Assembly: GCA_023390555.1 (NCBI GenBank)
Contig: JAEWCQ010000017.1
Span: 52,208 to 116,207, forward strand
Length of the DNA stretch: 64,000 bases
Direction of reading: 5' to 3'
From: Bacillota bacterium
GTDB taxonomy: Bacteria > Bacillota > Clostridia > Lachnospirales > Lachnospiraceae
The translations under genes and the position numbers were made by a program. Of the stretch, positions 1 through 9,521 are shown in pieces (position 1 is the first letter of the stretch; every line of letters starts with the position of its first letter). The notes under the pieces are model-generated. The model searched no databases. It had not been told where the DNA came from and was given only the letters and a program-made list of their open reading frames with translations.

Positions 1-7
1 AATTACA

Positions 8-13
8 TATAAT
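8..13 (+). promoter_or_regulatory. Probable -10 box upstream of ftsH
   Basis: A perfect TATAAT lies about 55 bases before the ftsH start codon. The matching -35 region would fall before the window edge, so only half of the promoter can be judged. It would give ftsH a short leader of roughly 45 bases. Confidence 0.4.
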
Positions 14-67
14 AGAAACTATATCTGATGCCCCGGGCATTGGAAAGTCGTGACTACGGAGGAAAGA

Positions 68-2116
68 ATGGATAACCAGAGATATAATGGCGGCAATAAC
101 AGAAATGGCAATAATGACAATAATCCAAACGGTGGGAATAAGAAAAACGGACAGATGATACTGATGTTTATACTGATTACACTGGTTGCACTGTTTGTCA
201 TGACACTTCTGAGCAAGTTCAGTGCCCAGATGACCATGCAGAAAATTACTTATAACAAATTTATAGAGATGGTAAAGGATGACAAGGTAGACAGCGTGGA
301 GATTACTTCCACACAGTATAATATAACACCGAAGTACAGCGATGACGATCTGATTCATGTGACTTATTATACCGGAGTTCTCGAAGACGACACGCTGCTT
401 CCGTTGCTGGAAGAACATGACGTTGAAATCGATCCGGAGATTCCGAGCGGAACAAGCGCCATCATCTATAATATACTTAGCATATTGATTCCATTGGCAC
501 TGGTATGGGTGATATTTGGTCTTGTCATGCGTAAGATGGGATCCGGCGGCGGCATGATGGGCGTCGGCAAGAGCAATGCAAAAGTCTATGTGGAGAAAGA
601 GACAGGTGTTACGTTCCGTGATGTGGCCGGACAGGATGAAGCAAAGGAATCTTTGCAGGAAGTCGTCGATTTCCTGCACAATCCAAAGAAATACCGTGAG
701 ATCGGTGCGAAGCTTCCAAAAGGAGCGCTTCTGGTAGGACCTCCGGGAACCGGTAAGACCTTACTGGCAAAAGCAGTTGCGGGTGAGGCGAAAGTGCCGT
801 TCTTTTCACTGGCAGGTTCCGATTTCGTGGAGATGTTCGTCGGTGTGGGTGCATCCCGTGTGCGTGATCTTTTCAAAGAAGCCCAGAAGCAGGCACCATG
901 TATTATTTTCATTGACGAGATTGATGCGATCGGTAAGAGCCGTGATACCAGATTCGGCGGCAATGATGAGCGGGAACAGACGTTAAACCAGCTTCTCGCA
1001 GAGATGGACGGATTTGATACCTCCAAAGGACTTTTGATTCTGGCAGCAACAAACCGTCCGGAAGTACTGGATAAAGCATTGCTTCGTCCGGGGCGTTTTG
1101 ACCGGCGTATCATCGTTGACAAACCGGATCTGAAAGGAAGATTGGAGACACTGAAAGTGCATTCCAAAGAAGTCCATATGGATGAAACGGTTGATCTGGA
1201 TGCACTTGCACTGGCAAGCGCGGGTCTCGTTGGTTCCGACCTTGCCAATATGATCAATGAGGCTGCAATCAATGCCGTAAAACACGGCAGACAGTTCGTC
1301 AATCAGAAAGATCTGTTTGAGGCATTTGAGATTGTGGCAGTCGGCGGCAAGGAAAAGAAAGACCGTGCCATGAGTAAAAAAGAACGCAAGATTGTTGCTT
1401 ACCATGAGGTGGGTCATGCAATGGTTACGGCGCTCCAGAAGAATACAGAGCCGGTACAAAAGATTACAATTGTACCAAGAACCATGGGTGCACTCGGATA
1501 TACCCTGCAGACGCCGGAAGAAGAAAAATTCCTGCAGACAAAAGATGAACTGATCGCAAAAATTACGACTTATATGGCAGGCCGTGCGGCAGAGGAACTG
1601 ATCTTCCATTCTGCAACCAGCGGAGCTGCAAATGATATTGAGTGTGCGACAAATATTGCAAAAGCGATGATTACACAGTTCGGTATGTCGGATCATTTTG
1701 GACTGATGAGTTTGGCTACGGTCGATAACCAGTATCTGGAAGGACGCGCATCCTTAAACTGCGGCGATGAGACGGCGGCACAGATTGATAAGGAAGTCAT
1801 GATTCTCCTGAAGTCCTGTTATGATGAAGCGACCAGACTGCTGGAAGAGCACCGTGATGCACTGGATCGGATTTCGGAATATCTGTTTGAACATGAGACG
1901 ATTACCGGTAAGGAATTCATGGATATCTTCCGTGAACTGACCGGAATCAGGGAAGAAAAAGCAGAGAAAGAACCGGAGACTGTAGAAGCAGAAATCGCAG
2001 AAGCAGAGACAGCACTGGAAACGAAGGAAACGGTTACGGAGAAAAAAGAAGCAGAACAGGAACACACAGCGGCTGCCGAACCGATCATTGACTTACTTGC
2101 AGGTGATGAGGAATAA
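68..2116 (+). CDS. ftsH: ATP-dependent zinc metalloprotease FtsH
   Basis: This is a membrane-anchored AAA+ protease that extracts and degrades membrane proteins and short-lived regulators. Two membrane segments (about residues 30-48 and 131-154) flank an extracytoplasmic domain. The AAA module follows with Walker A GPPGTGKT (224-231), Walker B IIFIDEIDA and the second-region-of-homology arginines (RPGRFDRR). The M41 protease domain has the zinc motif HEVGH (446-450). The N-terminus is rich in Asn and Gly, and the last 60 or so residues are a Glu/Ala/Lys tail of low complexity. An in-frame GTG exists at 50, but ATG 68 has a well-placed GGAGGAAAG just before it and was chosen. Length is 682 aa, normal for the family. 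uvrC follows two bases after the stop. Confidence 0.97.
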   Translation: MDNQRYNGGNNRNGNNDNNPNGGNKKNGQMILMFILITLVALFVMTLLSKFSAQMTMQKITYNKFIEMVKDDKVDSVEITSTQYNITPKYSDDDLIHVTYYTGVLEDDTLLPLLEEHDVEIDPEIPSGTSAIIYNILSILIPLALVWVIFGLVMRKMGSGGGMMGVGKSNAKVYVEKETGVTFRDVAGQDEAKESLQEVVDFLHNPKKYREIGAKLPKGALLVGPPGTGKTLLAKAVAGEAKVPFFSLAGSDFVEMFVGVGASRVRDLFKEAQKQAPCIIFIDEIDAIGKSRDTRFGGNDEREQTLNQLLAEMDGFDTSKGLLILAATNRPEVLDKALLRPGRFDRRIIVDKPDLKGRLETLKVHSKEVHMDETVDLDALALASAGLVGSDLANMINEAAINAVKHGRQFVNQKDLFEAFEIVAVGGKEKKDRAMSKKERKIVAYHEVGHAMVTALQKNTEPVQKITIVPRTMGALGYTLQTPEEEKFLQTKDELIAKITTYMAGRAAEELIFHSATSGAANDIECATNIAKAMITQFGMSDHFGLMSLATVDNQYLEGRASLNCGDETAAQIDKEVMILLKSCYDEATRLLEEHRDALDRISEYLFEHETITGKEFMDIFRELTGIREEKAEKEPETVEAEIAEAETALETKETVTEKKEAEQEHTAAAEPIIDLLAGDEE

Positions 2117-2118
2117 CC

Positions 2119-3996
2119 ATGTTTCAAATTCAGGAAGAACTGAAAAAACTCCCGGATCAGCCGGGAGTTTATATTATGCATGACGCATCGGATGCGATTA
2201 TCTATGTTGGAAAGGCAATCAGCCTTCGGAACCGTGTGCGTCAGTATTTTCGGGCAAGTCATAACGAGGGAATCAAAAAAGACCAGATGGTGAAAAAAAT
2301 CCATCGGTTTGAATACATTGTCACAGATTCCGAGCTGGAAGCACTTGTACTCGAATGCAATTTAATAAAAGAGCATCGCCCGAAATATAATACGATGCTT
2401 CGGGATGATAAGACGTATCCGTATATTAAGGTGACTCTGGGAGAAGAATATCCCAGGGTCCTCTTTTGTCGTCTGATGAAGAAGGACAAATCCCGCTATT
2501 TCGGACCGTATACCAGTGCCGGAGCAGTCAAGGATACGATAGAACTCATTCAAAAGCTCTATCATATCCGTACCTGCAATCGGAATCTCCCAAAAGATAC
2601 CGGGAAAGAACGGCCGTGTCTGAATTATCATATCAAGCAGTGTGAGGGACCGTGTCAGGGATACATCAGTAAAGAAGATTACAGGAAAAATATCGATGCG
2701 GCGCTTGAATTTTTAAACGGTAATTATGCACCCGTAATGAGAGAACTGGAACAAAATATGAAGGAAGCTTCTGAAAAGCTGGAATTTGAAAAAGCGATTG
2801 AATACCGGGAACTGCTAAGCAGTGTCGGGCAGATTGCACAGAAGCAGAAGATCACGCAGTTTGACGGAGAGGATAAGGATATTATCGCATTGGCATCGGA
2901 TGACCGGGATGCGGTGGTTCAGGTATTTTTCATCCGCGGAGGCAAGCTGATCGGACGGGAGCATTTTTATGTTACCATTGCGAATGAAGATACACAGAGG
3001 CAGATACTGACGACATTCATCAAACAGTTCTATGCGGGAACACCGTATTTTCCAAAAGAAATTATCCTTCAGGATGAAGTGGATGATATGGACGTAATCA
3101 GTGAATGGCTCAGTAAGAAGCGCGGGCAGAGGGTGACACTCCGGGTTCCGGTAAAAGGAATGAAAGAAAAACTCGTAGAGCTCGCCGAGAAAAATGCAAA
3201 ACTGGTACTCAGCCAGGATAAAGAAAAATTAAAACGCGAAGAGGGAAGGACGATCGGAGCGTTAAAAGAGATTGCAGGATGGCTTGATCTTGAGCAGCTA
3301 AGCAGGGTAGAGGCTTTCGATATATCCAATATCAACGGTTTTGAAACGGTCGGTTCAATGATCGTCTATGAAAAGGGAAAACCGCAGCGAAGCGATTATC
3401 GAAAATTTAAATTAAGAACAGTTACCGGACCGGATGATTATGCTTCGATGCATGAGGTCCTGACCAGAAGATTTACGCATGGTTTGAATGAGCAGAGGGA
3501 ACGGCAGGAAAAGAATCTCGATGCCGAGTATGGAAGTTTTACCAGATTTCCCGATCTGATCATGATGGACGGCGGACGCGGTCAGGTGAACATTGCCTGT
3601 GCGGTACTGGAAGAGCTTCATCTGAATATTCCGGTCTGCGGTATGGTAAAGGATGATAATCACCGGACACGCGGGTTATACTATCATAATGTAGAAATTC
3701 CGATTGATACACACAGTGAAGGATTTAAACTGATTACAAGAGTTCAGGATGAAGCGCACAGGTTTGCAATTGAGTATCACCGGTCATTAAGAAGCAAAAG
3801 CCAGGTACATTCGATACTGGATGATATACCGGGAATCGGGCCGGCGAGGAGGAAAGCGCTGATGCGCAGATTTCAGTCCATGGCGGCAATTCGGGAAGCG
3901 GATGTGGAAACACTGATGCAGGCGGATTCCATGAATGAGCAGGCCGCACAGTCTGTATACAATTTTTTCCATGGGGATGTTGAAGCAGACCGTTAA
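2119..3996 (+). CDS. uvrC: Excinuclease ABC subunit C
   Basis: UvrC makes the dual incisions of nucleotide excision repair after UvrA and UvrB have located the lesion. The N-terminal GIY-YIG nuclease is seen as GVYIM (16-20) and IYVGK (28-32). A UVR helix for UvrB binding lies near residue 218 (EKLEFEKAIEYR). The RNase H-like C-terminal nuclease contains EAFDISNINGFETVGSMIV, and a helix-hairpin-helix (DDIPGIGPARRKALMRRF) sits near the C-terminus. The 625 aa length fits. The start is two bases after the ftsH stop, with GATGAGGA at the ftsH end able to serve as ribosome binding site, so the two genes are probably co-transcribed and translationally coupled. Confidence 0.96.
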   Translation: MFQIQEELKKLPDQPGVYIMHDASDAIIYVGKAISLRNRVRQYFRASHNEGIKKDQMVKKIHRFEYIVTDSELEALVLECNLIKEHRPKYNTMLRDDKTYPYIKVTLGEEYPRVLFCRLMKKDKSRYFGPYTSAGAVKDTIELIQKLYHIRTCNRNLPKDTGKERPCLNYHIKQCEGPCQGYISKEDYRKNIDAALEFLNGNYAPVMRELEQNMKEASEKLEFEKAIEYRELLSSVGQIAQKQKITQFDGEDKDIIALASDDRDAVVQVFFIRGGKLIGREHFYVTIANEDTQRQILTTFIKQFYAGTPYFPKEIILQDEVDDMDVISEWLSKKRGQRVTLRVPVKGMKEKLVELAEKNAKLVLSQDKEKLKREEGRTIGALKEIAGWLDLEQLSRVEAFDISNINGFETVGSMIVYEKGKPQRSDYRKFKLRTVTGPDDYASMHEVLTRRFTHGLNEQRERQEKNLDAEYGSFTRFPDLIMMDGGRGQVNIACAVLEELHLNIPVCGMVKDDNHRTRGLYYHNVEIPIDTHSEGFKLITRVQDEAHRFAIEYHRSLRSKSQVHSILDDIPGIGPARRKALMRRFQSMAAIREADVETLMQADSMNEQAAQSVYNFFHGDVEADR

Positions 3997-4088
3997 TTAT
4001 GCTAAACTGAAAACAGATAGTCACCGAATCGGTGAATGGCAGGAGCTTGGAAATACGATACAGATAAATTCTGGGAAAAGGAGCATTT

Positions 4089-5024
4089 ATGGAAGGCGTA
4101 AGCATAGAAAAGGTTGCAAAAAAATTACAATTGAATTTATATACGGAAGGTATGGATTTGAACAAGCACCGTATTATTCTTTCGGATGTAAACCGTCCGG
4201 CTTTGCAGCTGAGCGGGTATTTTGAACATTTTGAGCAGTCGCGTGTGCAGATCATCGGTATGGTAGAGTATACGTATCTGCAGCAGTTGGAGGAACATAA
4301 AAAGGAAGAAATCTACCGGGAATTTCTCAATTATGATATTCCCTGCGTGATTTTCTGCCGTGATCTGAAACCGGACGGCGTGTTCCTGCGCATGGCAAAG
4401 GAGAGCAATGTACCGGTATACGGAACAGGACGGAGCACTTCTGAATTCATGGCGGAACTGATTTATATTTTGAGTGAAGAGCTTGCACCATGCATCACCA
4501 TTCACGGCGTACTGGTAGATGTCTATGGAGAAGGACTTCTGATCATGGGAGAAAGCGGAATCGGAAAAAGTGAGGCAGCACTGGAATTAATACGAAGAGG
4601 CCACCGTCTCGTAACGGACGATGTGGTGGAGATCCGTAAGATCAACGAACATACACTCGTAGGGACTTCCCCTGATATTACCAGATATTTCATCGAACTT
4701 CGGGGTATTGGAATTATAGATGTGAAGACACTGTTTGGTGTAGAATGTGTGAAGGAAAAACAGACAATTGATCTTGTCATTAAACTGGAAGACTGGAAAA
4801 AGGACAATGAATACGACCGCCTTGGTCTGGAAGAGGAATTTACCGATCTTCTTGGGAATAAGGTAGTATGTCATTCACTTCCGATCAGGCCGGGACGTAA
4901 CCTTGCAGTCATCTGTGAGGCAGCAGCCGTTAACCACAGACAGAAAAAGATGGGTTATAATGCGGCACAGGAATTATATCGTCGGGTTCAGGAAAATTTA
5001 CAGAAAAAGGACGAAGACGAATAA
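4089..5024 (+). CDS. hprK: HPr kinase/phosphorylase
   Basis: This bifunctional enzyme phosphorylates HPr and Crh on Ser46 and reverses the reaction, and is the sensor of carbon catabolite control in Firmicutes. The kinase domain has His140, a P-loop GESGIGKS (154-161), and the family signature RGIGIIDVKTLFG (205-217). The N-terminal domain of about 130 residues is the usual DRTGG-like fold. Length is 311 aa, as expected. AAAAGGAG precedes the ATG by a few bases. A likely substrate, the Crh-like HPr at 9249, is encoded 4.2 kb downstream in the same direction, which supports a shared regulatory role. Confidence 0.96.
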   Translation: MEGVSIEKVAKKLQLNLYTEGMDLNKHRIILSDVNRPALQLSGYFEHFEQSRVQIIGMVEYTYLQQLEEHKKEEIYREFLNYDIPCVIFCRDLKPDGVFLRMAKESNVPVYGTGRSTSEFMAELIYILSEELAPCITIHGVLVDVYGEGLLIMGESGIGKSEAALELIRRGHRLVTDDVVEIRKINEHTLVGTSPDITRYFIELRGIGIIDVKTLFGVECVKEKQTIDLVIKLEDWKKDNEYDRLGLEEEFTDLLGNKVVCHSLPIRPGRNLAVICEAAAVNHRQKKMGYNAAQELYRRVQENLQKKDEDE

Positions 5025-5079
5025 AATAGAACAACAGGTTCTGCCAGTAAAGTGACAGCCGAAGGAATGGAGCGCAGAT

Positions 5080-6480
5080 ATGGAAAGAGATTTGACTTGG
5101 GAAAATTACACAGCAAAAGAGAAAAAAGAAGTTTTTGCATTTGCAGAAGATTACCGCAAATTTATTTCAGAATGCAAAACAGAGCGGGAATGTGTCGCTG
5201 AATTTACGAAACTTGCCAAAGCGGCGGGCTGTAAGGACATGGCGGATGTCATTTCCGGAAAGAAAAAGTTAAAAGCAGGCGATAAGGTATATGCCATTAA
5301 CAGCGGAAAATCTATGGCAATATACGCAATCGGGCAGAAACCAATCGAAGAGGGCATGAATATCCTCGGTGCGCATATTGATTCACCGCGTCTGGATTTG
5401 AAGCAGAATCCGATGTACGAGGATACCGGTCTTGCGATGCTGGATACCCATTACTATGGAGGAGTCAAGAAATATCAGTGGGTGACACTGCCGCTTGCCC
5501 TGCATGGCGTAATTGTAAAGAAAGACGGAAGTGTTGTGACCGTAAATATCGGGGATAAACCTGAGGATCCGGTATTCGGTGTCAGCGATCTGTTGATTCA
5601 TCTCGCGGCAGAACAGCTTGCGAAAAAAGGCGATAAGATTATTGAAGGCGAGAACCTGGATATATTGATCGGCAGTATACCGGCAGAAGCAAAAAAAGGG
5701 AAAAATGACGAAGAAGTAAAAGAACGCGTCAAGAACAACATTTTAAACATTTTAAAAGAGCAGTACGGGATAGAGGAAGAGGATTTCCTGTCGGCAGAGA
5801 TCGAGGCGGTTCCAGCAGGAATGGCGAGGGATTACGGTTTTGACCGAAGCATGATCATGGGCTACGGACATGACGACCGCGTATGTGCATATCCTTCTTT
5901 TGGAGCAATTCTTCAGATGAAGAAACCGGAACGCACGAGTGTTTGTCTTCTGGTGGATAAGGAAGAAATCGGAAGTGTCGGTGCAACCGGCATGCAATCC
6001 CGCTTTTTTGAGAATATGACAGCAGAGGTAATGGATGCGGCGGGTCAGTACAGCGAACTTGCGCTTCGTCGTGCGCTCGGTAATTCCAAGGTACTTTCAT
6101 CTGATGTGAGCGCAGCCTTTGATCCGAATTATCCGGCAGTCATGGAAAAGAAGAATGCCGCTTACTTTGGAAGAGGAATGGTATTCAACAAGTATACCGG
6201 TTCACGCGGAAAATCAGGATCGAATGATGCAAATGCCGAATATGTCGGTTATCTGCGTGCGATCATGGATAAGAATAAAGTATTTTTCCAGACCTCTGAG
6301 CTTGGGAAAGTAGATCAGGGAGGCGGCGGAACGATTGCCTATATCCTTGCAAATTACGGCATGGAAGTCATCGACAGCGGCGTGGCAGTGCTGAATATGC
6401 ATGCACCTTGGGAGATTGTCAGCAAGGCTGATTTGTACGAAGCATATAAAGGATACATTGCTTTCCTGAAAGATGCATAA
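5080..6480 (+). CDS. M18 family aminopeptidase
   Basis: This is a cytosolic zinc aminopeptidase that trims N-terminal residues from peptides. Metal-ligand motifs of the M18/M42-type fold are visible: AHIDSPRLDLK (His99, Asp101), DKEEIGSVGATGMQS in the middle, and a C-terminal stretch with NMHAPWEIVSKADLYEAYKG, which carries the last histidine ligand. The 466 aa length matches aminopeptidase 1 of Clostridia. It sits between hprK and murB, with 55 bases before it and 45 after, so an operon is possible. The preferred peptide substrate cannot be read from the sequence. Confidence 0.92.
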   Translation: MERDLTWENYTAKEKKEVFAFAEDYRKFISECKTERECVAEFTKLAKAAGCKDMADVISGKKKLKAGDKVYAINSGKSMAIYAIGQKPIEEGMNILGAHIDSPRLDLKQNPMYEDTGLAMLDTHYYGGVKKYQWVTLPLALHGVIVKKDGSVVTVNIGDKPEDPVFGVSDLLIHLAAEQLAKKGDKIIEGENLDILIGSIPAEAKKGKNDEEVKERVKNNILNILKEQYGIEEEDFLSAEIEAVPAGMARDYGFDRSMIMGYGHDDRVCAYPSFGAILQMKKPERTSVCLLVDKEEIGSVGATGMQSRFFENMTAEVMDAAGQYSELALRRALGNSKVLSSDVSAAFDPNYPAVMEKKNAAYFGRGMVFNKYTGSRGKSGSNDANAEYVGYLRAIMDKNKVFFQTSELGKVDQGGGGTIAYILANYGMEVIDSGVAVLNMHAPWEIVSKADLYEAYKGYIAFLKDA

Positions 6481-6525
6481 ACAATATATAACAATATAAA
6501 AATAAAAAAGATTTGAGGAAGACTT

Positions 6526-7437
6526 GTGACACCGCATTTTTTAGAAGAATTGAAAAAAGTGATTGCAGCAGAACAGATATTGACTGACGAGCCGATGAGC
6601 CGCCACATTACATTTCGTGTCGGGGGACCGGCAGATATCCTGGTACAGCCAAAGGCTGACGAGATGCCTGGAATTATCCGCCTCTGTCAACAGGAACAGA
6701 TGCCTTATACGATTATCGGCAACGGAAGTAATCTGCTGGTATCAGACCGCGGAATCCGTGGCATGGTTATTGAACTGTCCGGACGGATATCCAATGTCCG
6801 CGTGGAAGGCTGCAGCGTTTATGCCGAAGCGGGAGCGATGCTTTCCAAGGTTGCTGTTGCAGCGGCAAAAGCCGGACTTACCGGAATGGAATTTGCTTCC
6901 GGGATACCGGGAACAATCGGCGGTGCAGTAGTGATGAATGCAGGAGCATATGGCGGAGAGCTATCACACATCGTAAAAAGTGTGACGGTTCTGGATCAGG
7001 AAGGACAGACAAAACGACTGACGGCAGAAGAAATGGATTATGGCTATCGTCATAGCTGTGTCATGGATCACTCCTATATTGTTCTTGAAGCAGAACTGGG
7101 ACTGAAAGAGGGCGATAAGGAAGTAATCACAGCCTACATGCAGGAACTGACCGACAGACGTGCCCAAAAGCAGCCATTGGAGTATCCAAGTGCAGGAAGT
7201 ACCTTTAAGCGTCCCCAGGGATATTTCGCCGGCAAACTGATTATGGACGCAGGGCTGAGAGGCTTTTCCGTCGGCGGAGCACAGATATCCGAAAAACACT
7301 GCGGATTTGTAATCAACAAGGGAAATGCGACAGCATCAGATATTGTTTCACTGATGAAGCATGTACAGGATGAAGTGAGAAAGCAGTTTGGTGTAGGGCT
7401 GGAACCGGAAGTGAGAAAGCTGGGTGATTTTGAATGA
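6526..7437 (+). CDS. murB: UDP-N-acetylenolpyruvoylglucosamine reductase
   Basis: MurB reduces the enolpyruvyl group to form UDP-N-acetylmuramate, using FAD and NADPH, in the cytoplasmic part of peptidoglycan synthesis. FAD-binding motifs are seen as TFRVGGPADILV (about 29-40) and IGNGSNLLVSDRG (64-76). The type II motif SAGSTFKRP (222-230) holds the catalytic Ser225, and a C-terminal EPEVRKLGDF carries the conserved Glu. The start is GTG, chosen because GAGGA lies about seven bases before it and the N-terminus aligns with the family. The stop overlaps the rapZ start by four bases, a sign of translational coupling. Confidence 0.96.
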   Translation: MTPHFLEELKKVIAAEQILTDEPMSRHITFRVGGPADILVQPKADEMPGIIRLCQQEQMPYTIIGNGSNLLVSDRGIRGMVIELSGRISNVRVEGCSVYAEAGAMLSKVAVAAAKAGLTGMEFASGIPGTIGGAVVMNAGAYGGELSHIVKSVTVLDQEGQTKRLTAEEMDYGYRHSCVMDHSYIVLEAELGLKEGDKEVITAYMQELTDRRAQKQPLEYPSAGSTFKRPQGYFAGKLIMDAGLRGFSVGGAQISEKHCGFVINKGNATASDIVSLMKHVQDEVRKQFGVGLEPEVRKLGDFE

Positions 7438-8306
7438 AATTTGTAATATTGACAGGGATGTCGGGTGCAGGAAAAAGTACGGCACTTAAAATGATGGAGG
7501 ATATCGGATTTTATTGTGTAGACAATCTGCCGATTCCTCTGATTGAAAAGTTTGTCGAGCTTTCCAATGCACAGAATGCAGAATTGCAGAAGGTTGCGGT
7601 AGGAATTGATATCCGTAACGGGCGCGCACTGGAGGAGCTTCATGATATACTGGACCGCCTGGAGGCAGACGGAAAACCATGTGAGATCCTGTTTCTGGAA
7701 GCCGAAGATTCTGTACTCGTGAAACGTTACAAAGAAACCAGAAGAAACCATCCGCTTGCAGGCGGAGAGCGTGTGGATAAAGGAATTGAGGAGGAAAGAG
7801 GCAAACTCAAATTCTTAAAGAAACGTGCGAATTATATCATTGATACCAGTCAGCTGCTTACGAGAGAGCTAAAGGCGGAGATCAGCAAGATCTTTGTGGA
7901 AAATCAGGACTTTAAGAATCTGTTCATTACCATTCTGTCATTTGGCTTCAAGTATGGCATACCGGCAGATTCGGATCTGGTGTTTGATGTACGTTTTCTT
8001 CCGAATCCGTATTATGTCGAAGGACTTCGGCATAAAAGCGGAAATGACAGGGAGATTCAGGATTATGTCCTGCAATTTGCAGAGGCGCATGAATTCCTGA
8101 ATAAGCTGGACGATATGGTGAGTTTTCTGATTCCCAATTATATATTGGAAGGAAAGAACCAGCTGGTCATCAGCATTGGATGTACCGGTGGAAAACACCG
8201 TTCCGTGACACTGGCAAATGAACTTTACAAAAGGCTGCAGGAACGGAAAGAATTTGGACTCAAAATAGAACACAGGGACATTGATAAAGATGCCCAGCAT
8301 AAGTAA
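7434..8306 (+). CDS. rapZ: RNase adapter / nucleotide-binding protein RapZ (YvcJ family)
   Basis: This is a P-loop protein whose Escherichia coli relative delivers the small RNA GlmZ to RNase E; the Bacillus relative YvcJ hydrolyses GTP. Visible features are the Walker A GMSGAGKST (8-16) and the C-terminal GCTGGKHRSVTLA motif. Length is 290 aa, as usual. The gene overlaps murB by four bases and is followed after 11 bases by whiA. In Bacillus the order is yvcJ-yvcK-whiA-crh; there is no room for yvcK here. The exact cellular job in Clostridia is not established. Confidence 0.93.
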   Translation: MKFVILTGMSGAGKSTALKMMEDIGFYCVDNLPIPLIEKFVELSNAQNAELQKVAVGIDIRNGRALEELHDILDRLEADGKPCEILFLEAEDSVLVKRYKETRRNHPLAGGERVDKGIEEERGKLKFLKKRANYIIDTSQLLTRELKAEISKIFVENQDFKNLFITILSFGFKYGIPADSDLVFDVRFLPNPYYVEGLRHKSGNDREIQDYVLQFAEAHEFLNKLDDMVSFLIPNYILEGKNQLVISIGCTGGKHRSVTLANELYKRLQERKEFGLKIEHRDIDKDAQHK

Positions 8307-8317
8307 GAGGTTTTGAT

Positions 8318-9235
8318 ATGTCGTTTTCAGGTGAGGTTAAGGAAGAGCTGGCAAGACAGCTTGGCAGGAGCAGACACTGTCAGCTTGCAGAGCTGGCAGG
8401 ACTGATTCATTTTGCCGGCAGGATTGTGGTAAAAGACGGAACTACCCGTCTGGAAATTGCTTCTGAGCATGCGGCCATCGTAAAAAAATGTTATACTTTA
8501 ATAAAGAAAGCATTTCATATCACGGCAGGGATTGAGACACATGGGAATTTTACGCTGTCTGTTTCGGAAAAAGAAGAAGTACTTCTGATTCTGAAGGCCA
8601 TGAAGATTCTGGATGCGACCGGAGTGCCGCAGGGAGAACCGAATCTGGTGAACGGTCTGCTGGTACAGAATTCCTGCTGTAAAAGAGCCTATATCCGAGG
8701 TGCATTTCTGGCTTCCGGGTCCATGAGCGATCCGAAAAAATCCTATCATTTTGAAATCGTCTGTGCATCGGAAAAGCAGGCAATGCAGCTGCGGGAGATT
8801 TTCAGTGAGTTTGTAGCGGATGCCAAGATTGTGCAGCGTAAGAAATATTATATCGTATACATTAAAGAGGGAGCCCAGATCGTGGATGCGTTAAATGTCA
8901 TGGAGGCACATACGGCGCTGATGAATCTGGAGAATGTCCGTATATTAAAGGAAATGCGGAACACAGTGAACCGGAAGGTGAACTGTGAAACGGCAAATAT
9001 TAATAAAACAGTGAGTGCCGCAGTCAAGCAGATGGAGGACATCCGTTATATACAGGAACGGGAAGGGTTGCATCAACTGCCGGATTCCTTAAGGGAAATG
9101 GCAGAACTTCGTCTGGAATATCCGGATGCTCCGCTGAAGGAATTGGGAGAATACCTGAATCCGCCGGTCGGAAAATCGGGTGTGAATCACAGACTGAGGA
9201 AAATCAGTGCAATAGCAGAAAGCTTAAGAGGATGA
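8318..9235 (+). CDS. whiA: DNA-binding protein WhiA
   Basis: WhiA combines a degenerate LAGLIDADG homing-endonuclease-like domain with a C-terminal helix-turn-helix; in Firmicutes it affects cell division and chromosome segregation. The N-terminus MSFSGEVKEELAR and the RGAFLASGSMSDPKKSYHFE region are diagnostic of the family. The C-terminal HTH reads PLKELGEYLNPPVGKSGVNH. Length is 305 aa. AGAGG before the ATG gives the ribosome binding site. Its place between rapZ and a Crh-like gene is the conserved Bacillus-type order. Confidence 0.95.
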   Translation: MSFSGEVKEELARQLGRSRHCQLAELAGLIHFAGRIVVKDGTTRLEIASEHAAIVKKCYTLIKKAFHITAGIETHGNFTLSVSEKEEVLLILKAMKILDATGVPQGEPNLVNGLLVQNSCCKRAYIRGAFLASGSMSDPKKSYHFEIVCASEKQAMQLREIFSEFVADAKIVQRKKYYIVYIKEGAQIVDALNVMEAHTALMNLENVRILKEMRNTVNRKVNCETANINKTVSAAVKQMEDIRYIQEREGLHQLPDSLREMAELRLEYPDAPLKELGEYLNPPVGKSGVNHRLRKISAIAESLRG

Positions 9236-9248
9236 AGGAGGAGTTATT

Positions 9249-9503
9249 ATGATCAACAGAGAAATTCAAATTCAGGCACTGAACGGTTTGGATGCAAGTC
9301 CGGTCGCACTTCTTGTGCAGCTGGCAAACAAGTTCAGGAGCAGCATCTACTTAGAAGCAGGCAGCAGAAAAGTCAATGCCAAAAGCATTATGGGGATGAT
9401 GTCCGTCGGTATGAATTACGAAGATAAAGTAAGGATTATTGCAGACGGCGAGGATGAAGAGGAAGCAGTGGCTGCGATCGAAGATTTCCTCACACACAAG
9501 TAA
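9249..9503 (+). CDS. Crh-like HPr family protein (His15 replaced by Asp)
   Basis: This 84-residue HPr-fold protein keeps the regulatory Ser46 within KSIMGMMSVG, the site used by HPr kinase. The active-site loop reads NGLDASPV where HPr has the pattern GLHARPA, so residue 15 is Asp instead of the histidine phosphorylated by enzyme I, and the next arginine is Ser. By family knowledge this rules out ordinary phosphotransferase transport and points to a Crh-type role, in which the Ser46-phosphorylated form acts as corepressor with CcpA. Bacillus Crh has Gln15, so Asp is a different solution. The position after whiA is also that of Bacillus crh. A GGAGGAG ribosome binding site precedes the ATG. 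A transport-competent HPr would have to be encoded elsewhere. Confidence 0.88.
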   Translation: MINREIQIQALNGLDASPVALLVQLANKFRSSIYLEAGSRKVNAKSIMGMMSVGMNYEDKVRIIADGEDEEEAVAAIEDFLTHK

Positions 9504-9521
9504 GAAAGGAATATTGCGGCT

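Noticed and set aside
586..1302. Long open frame on the minus strand opposite ftsH
   Set aside because: It is a shadow of the FtsH gene: Ser/Arg-rich, no family resemblance and no ribosome binding site.
3935..4225. Open frame overlapping the uvrC end and hprK start
   Set aside because: No family resemblance; hprK in another frame has the true motifs and ribosome binding site.
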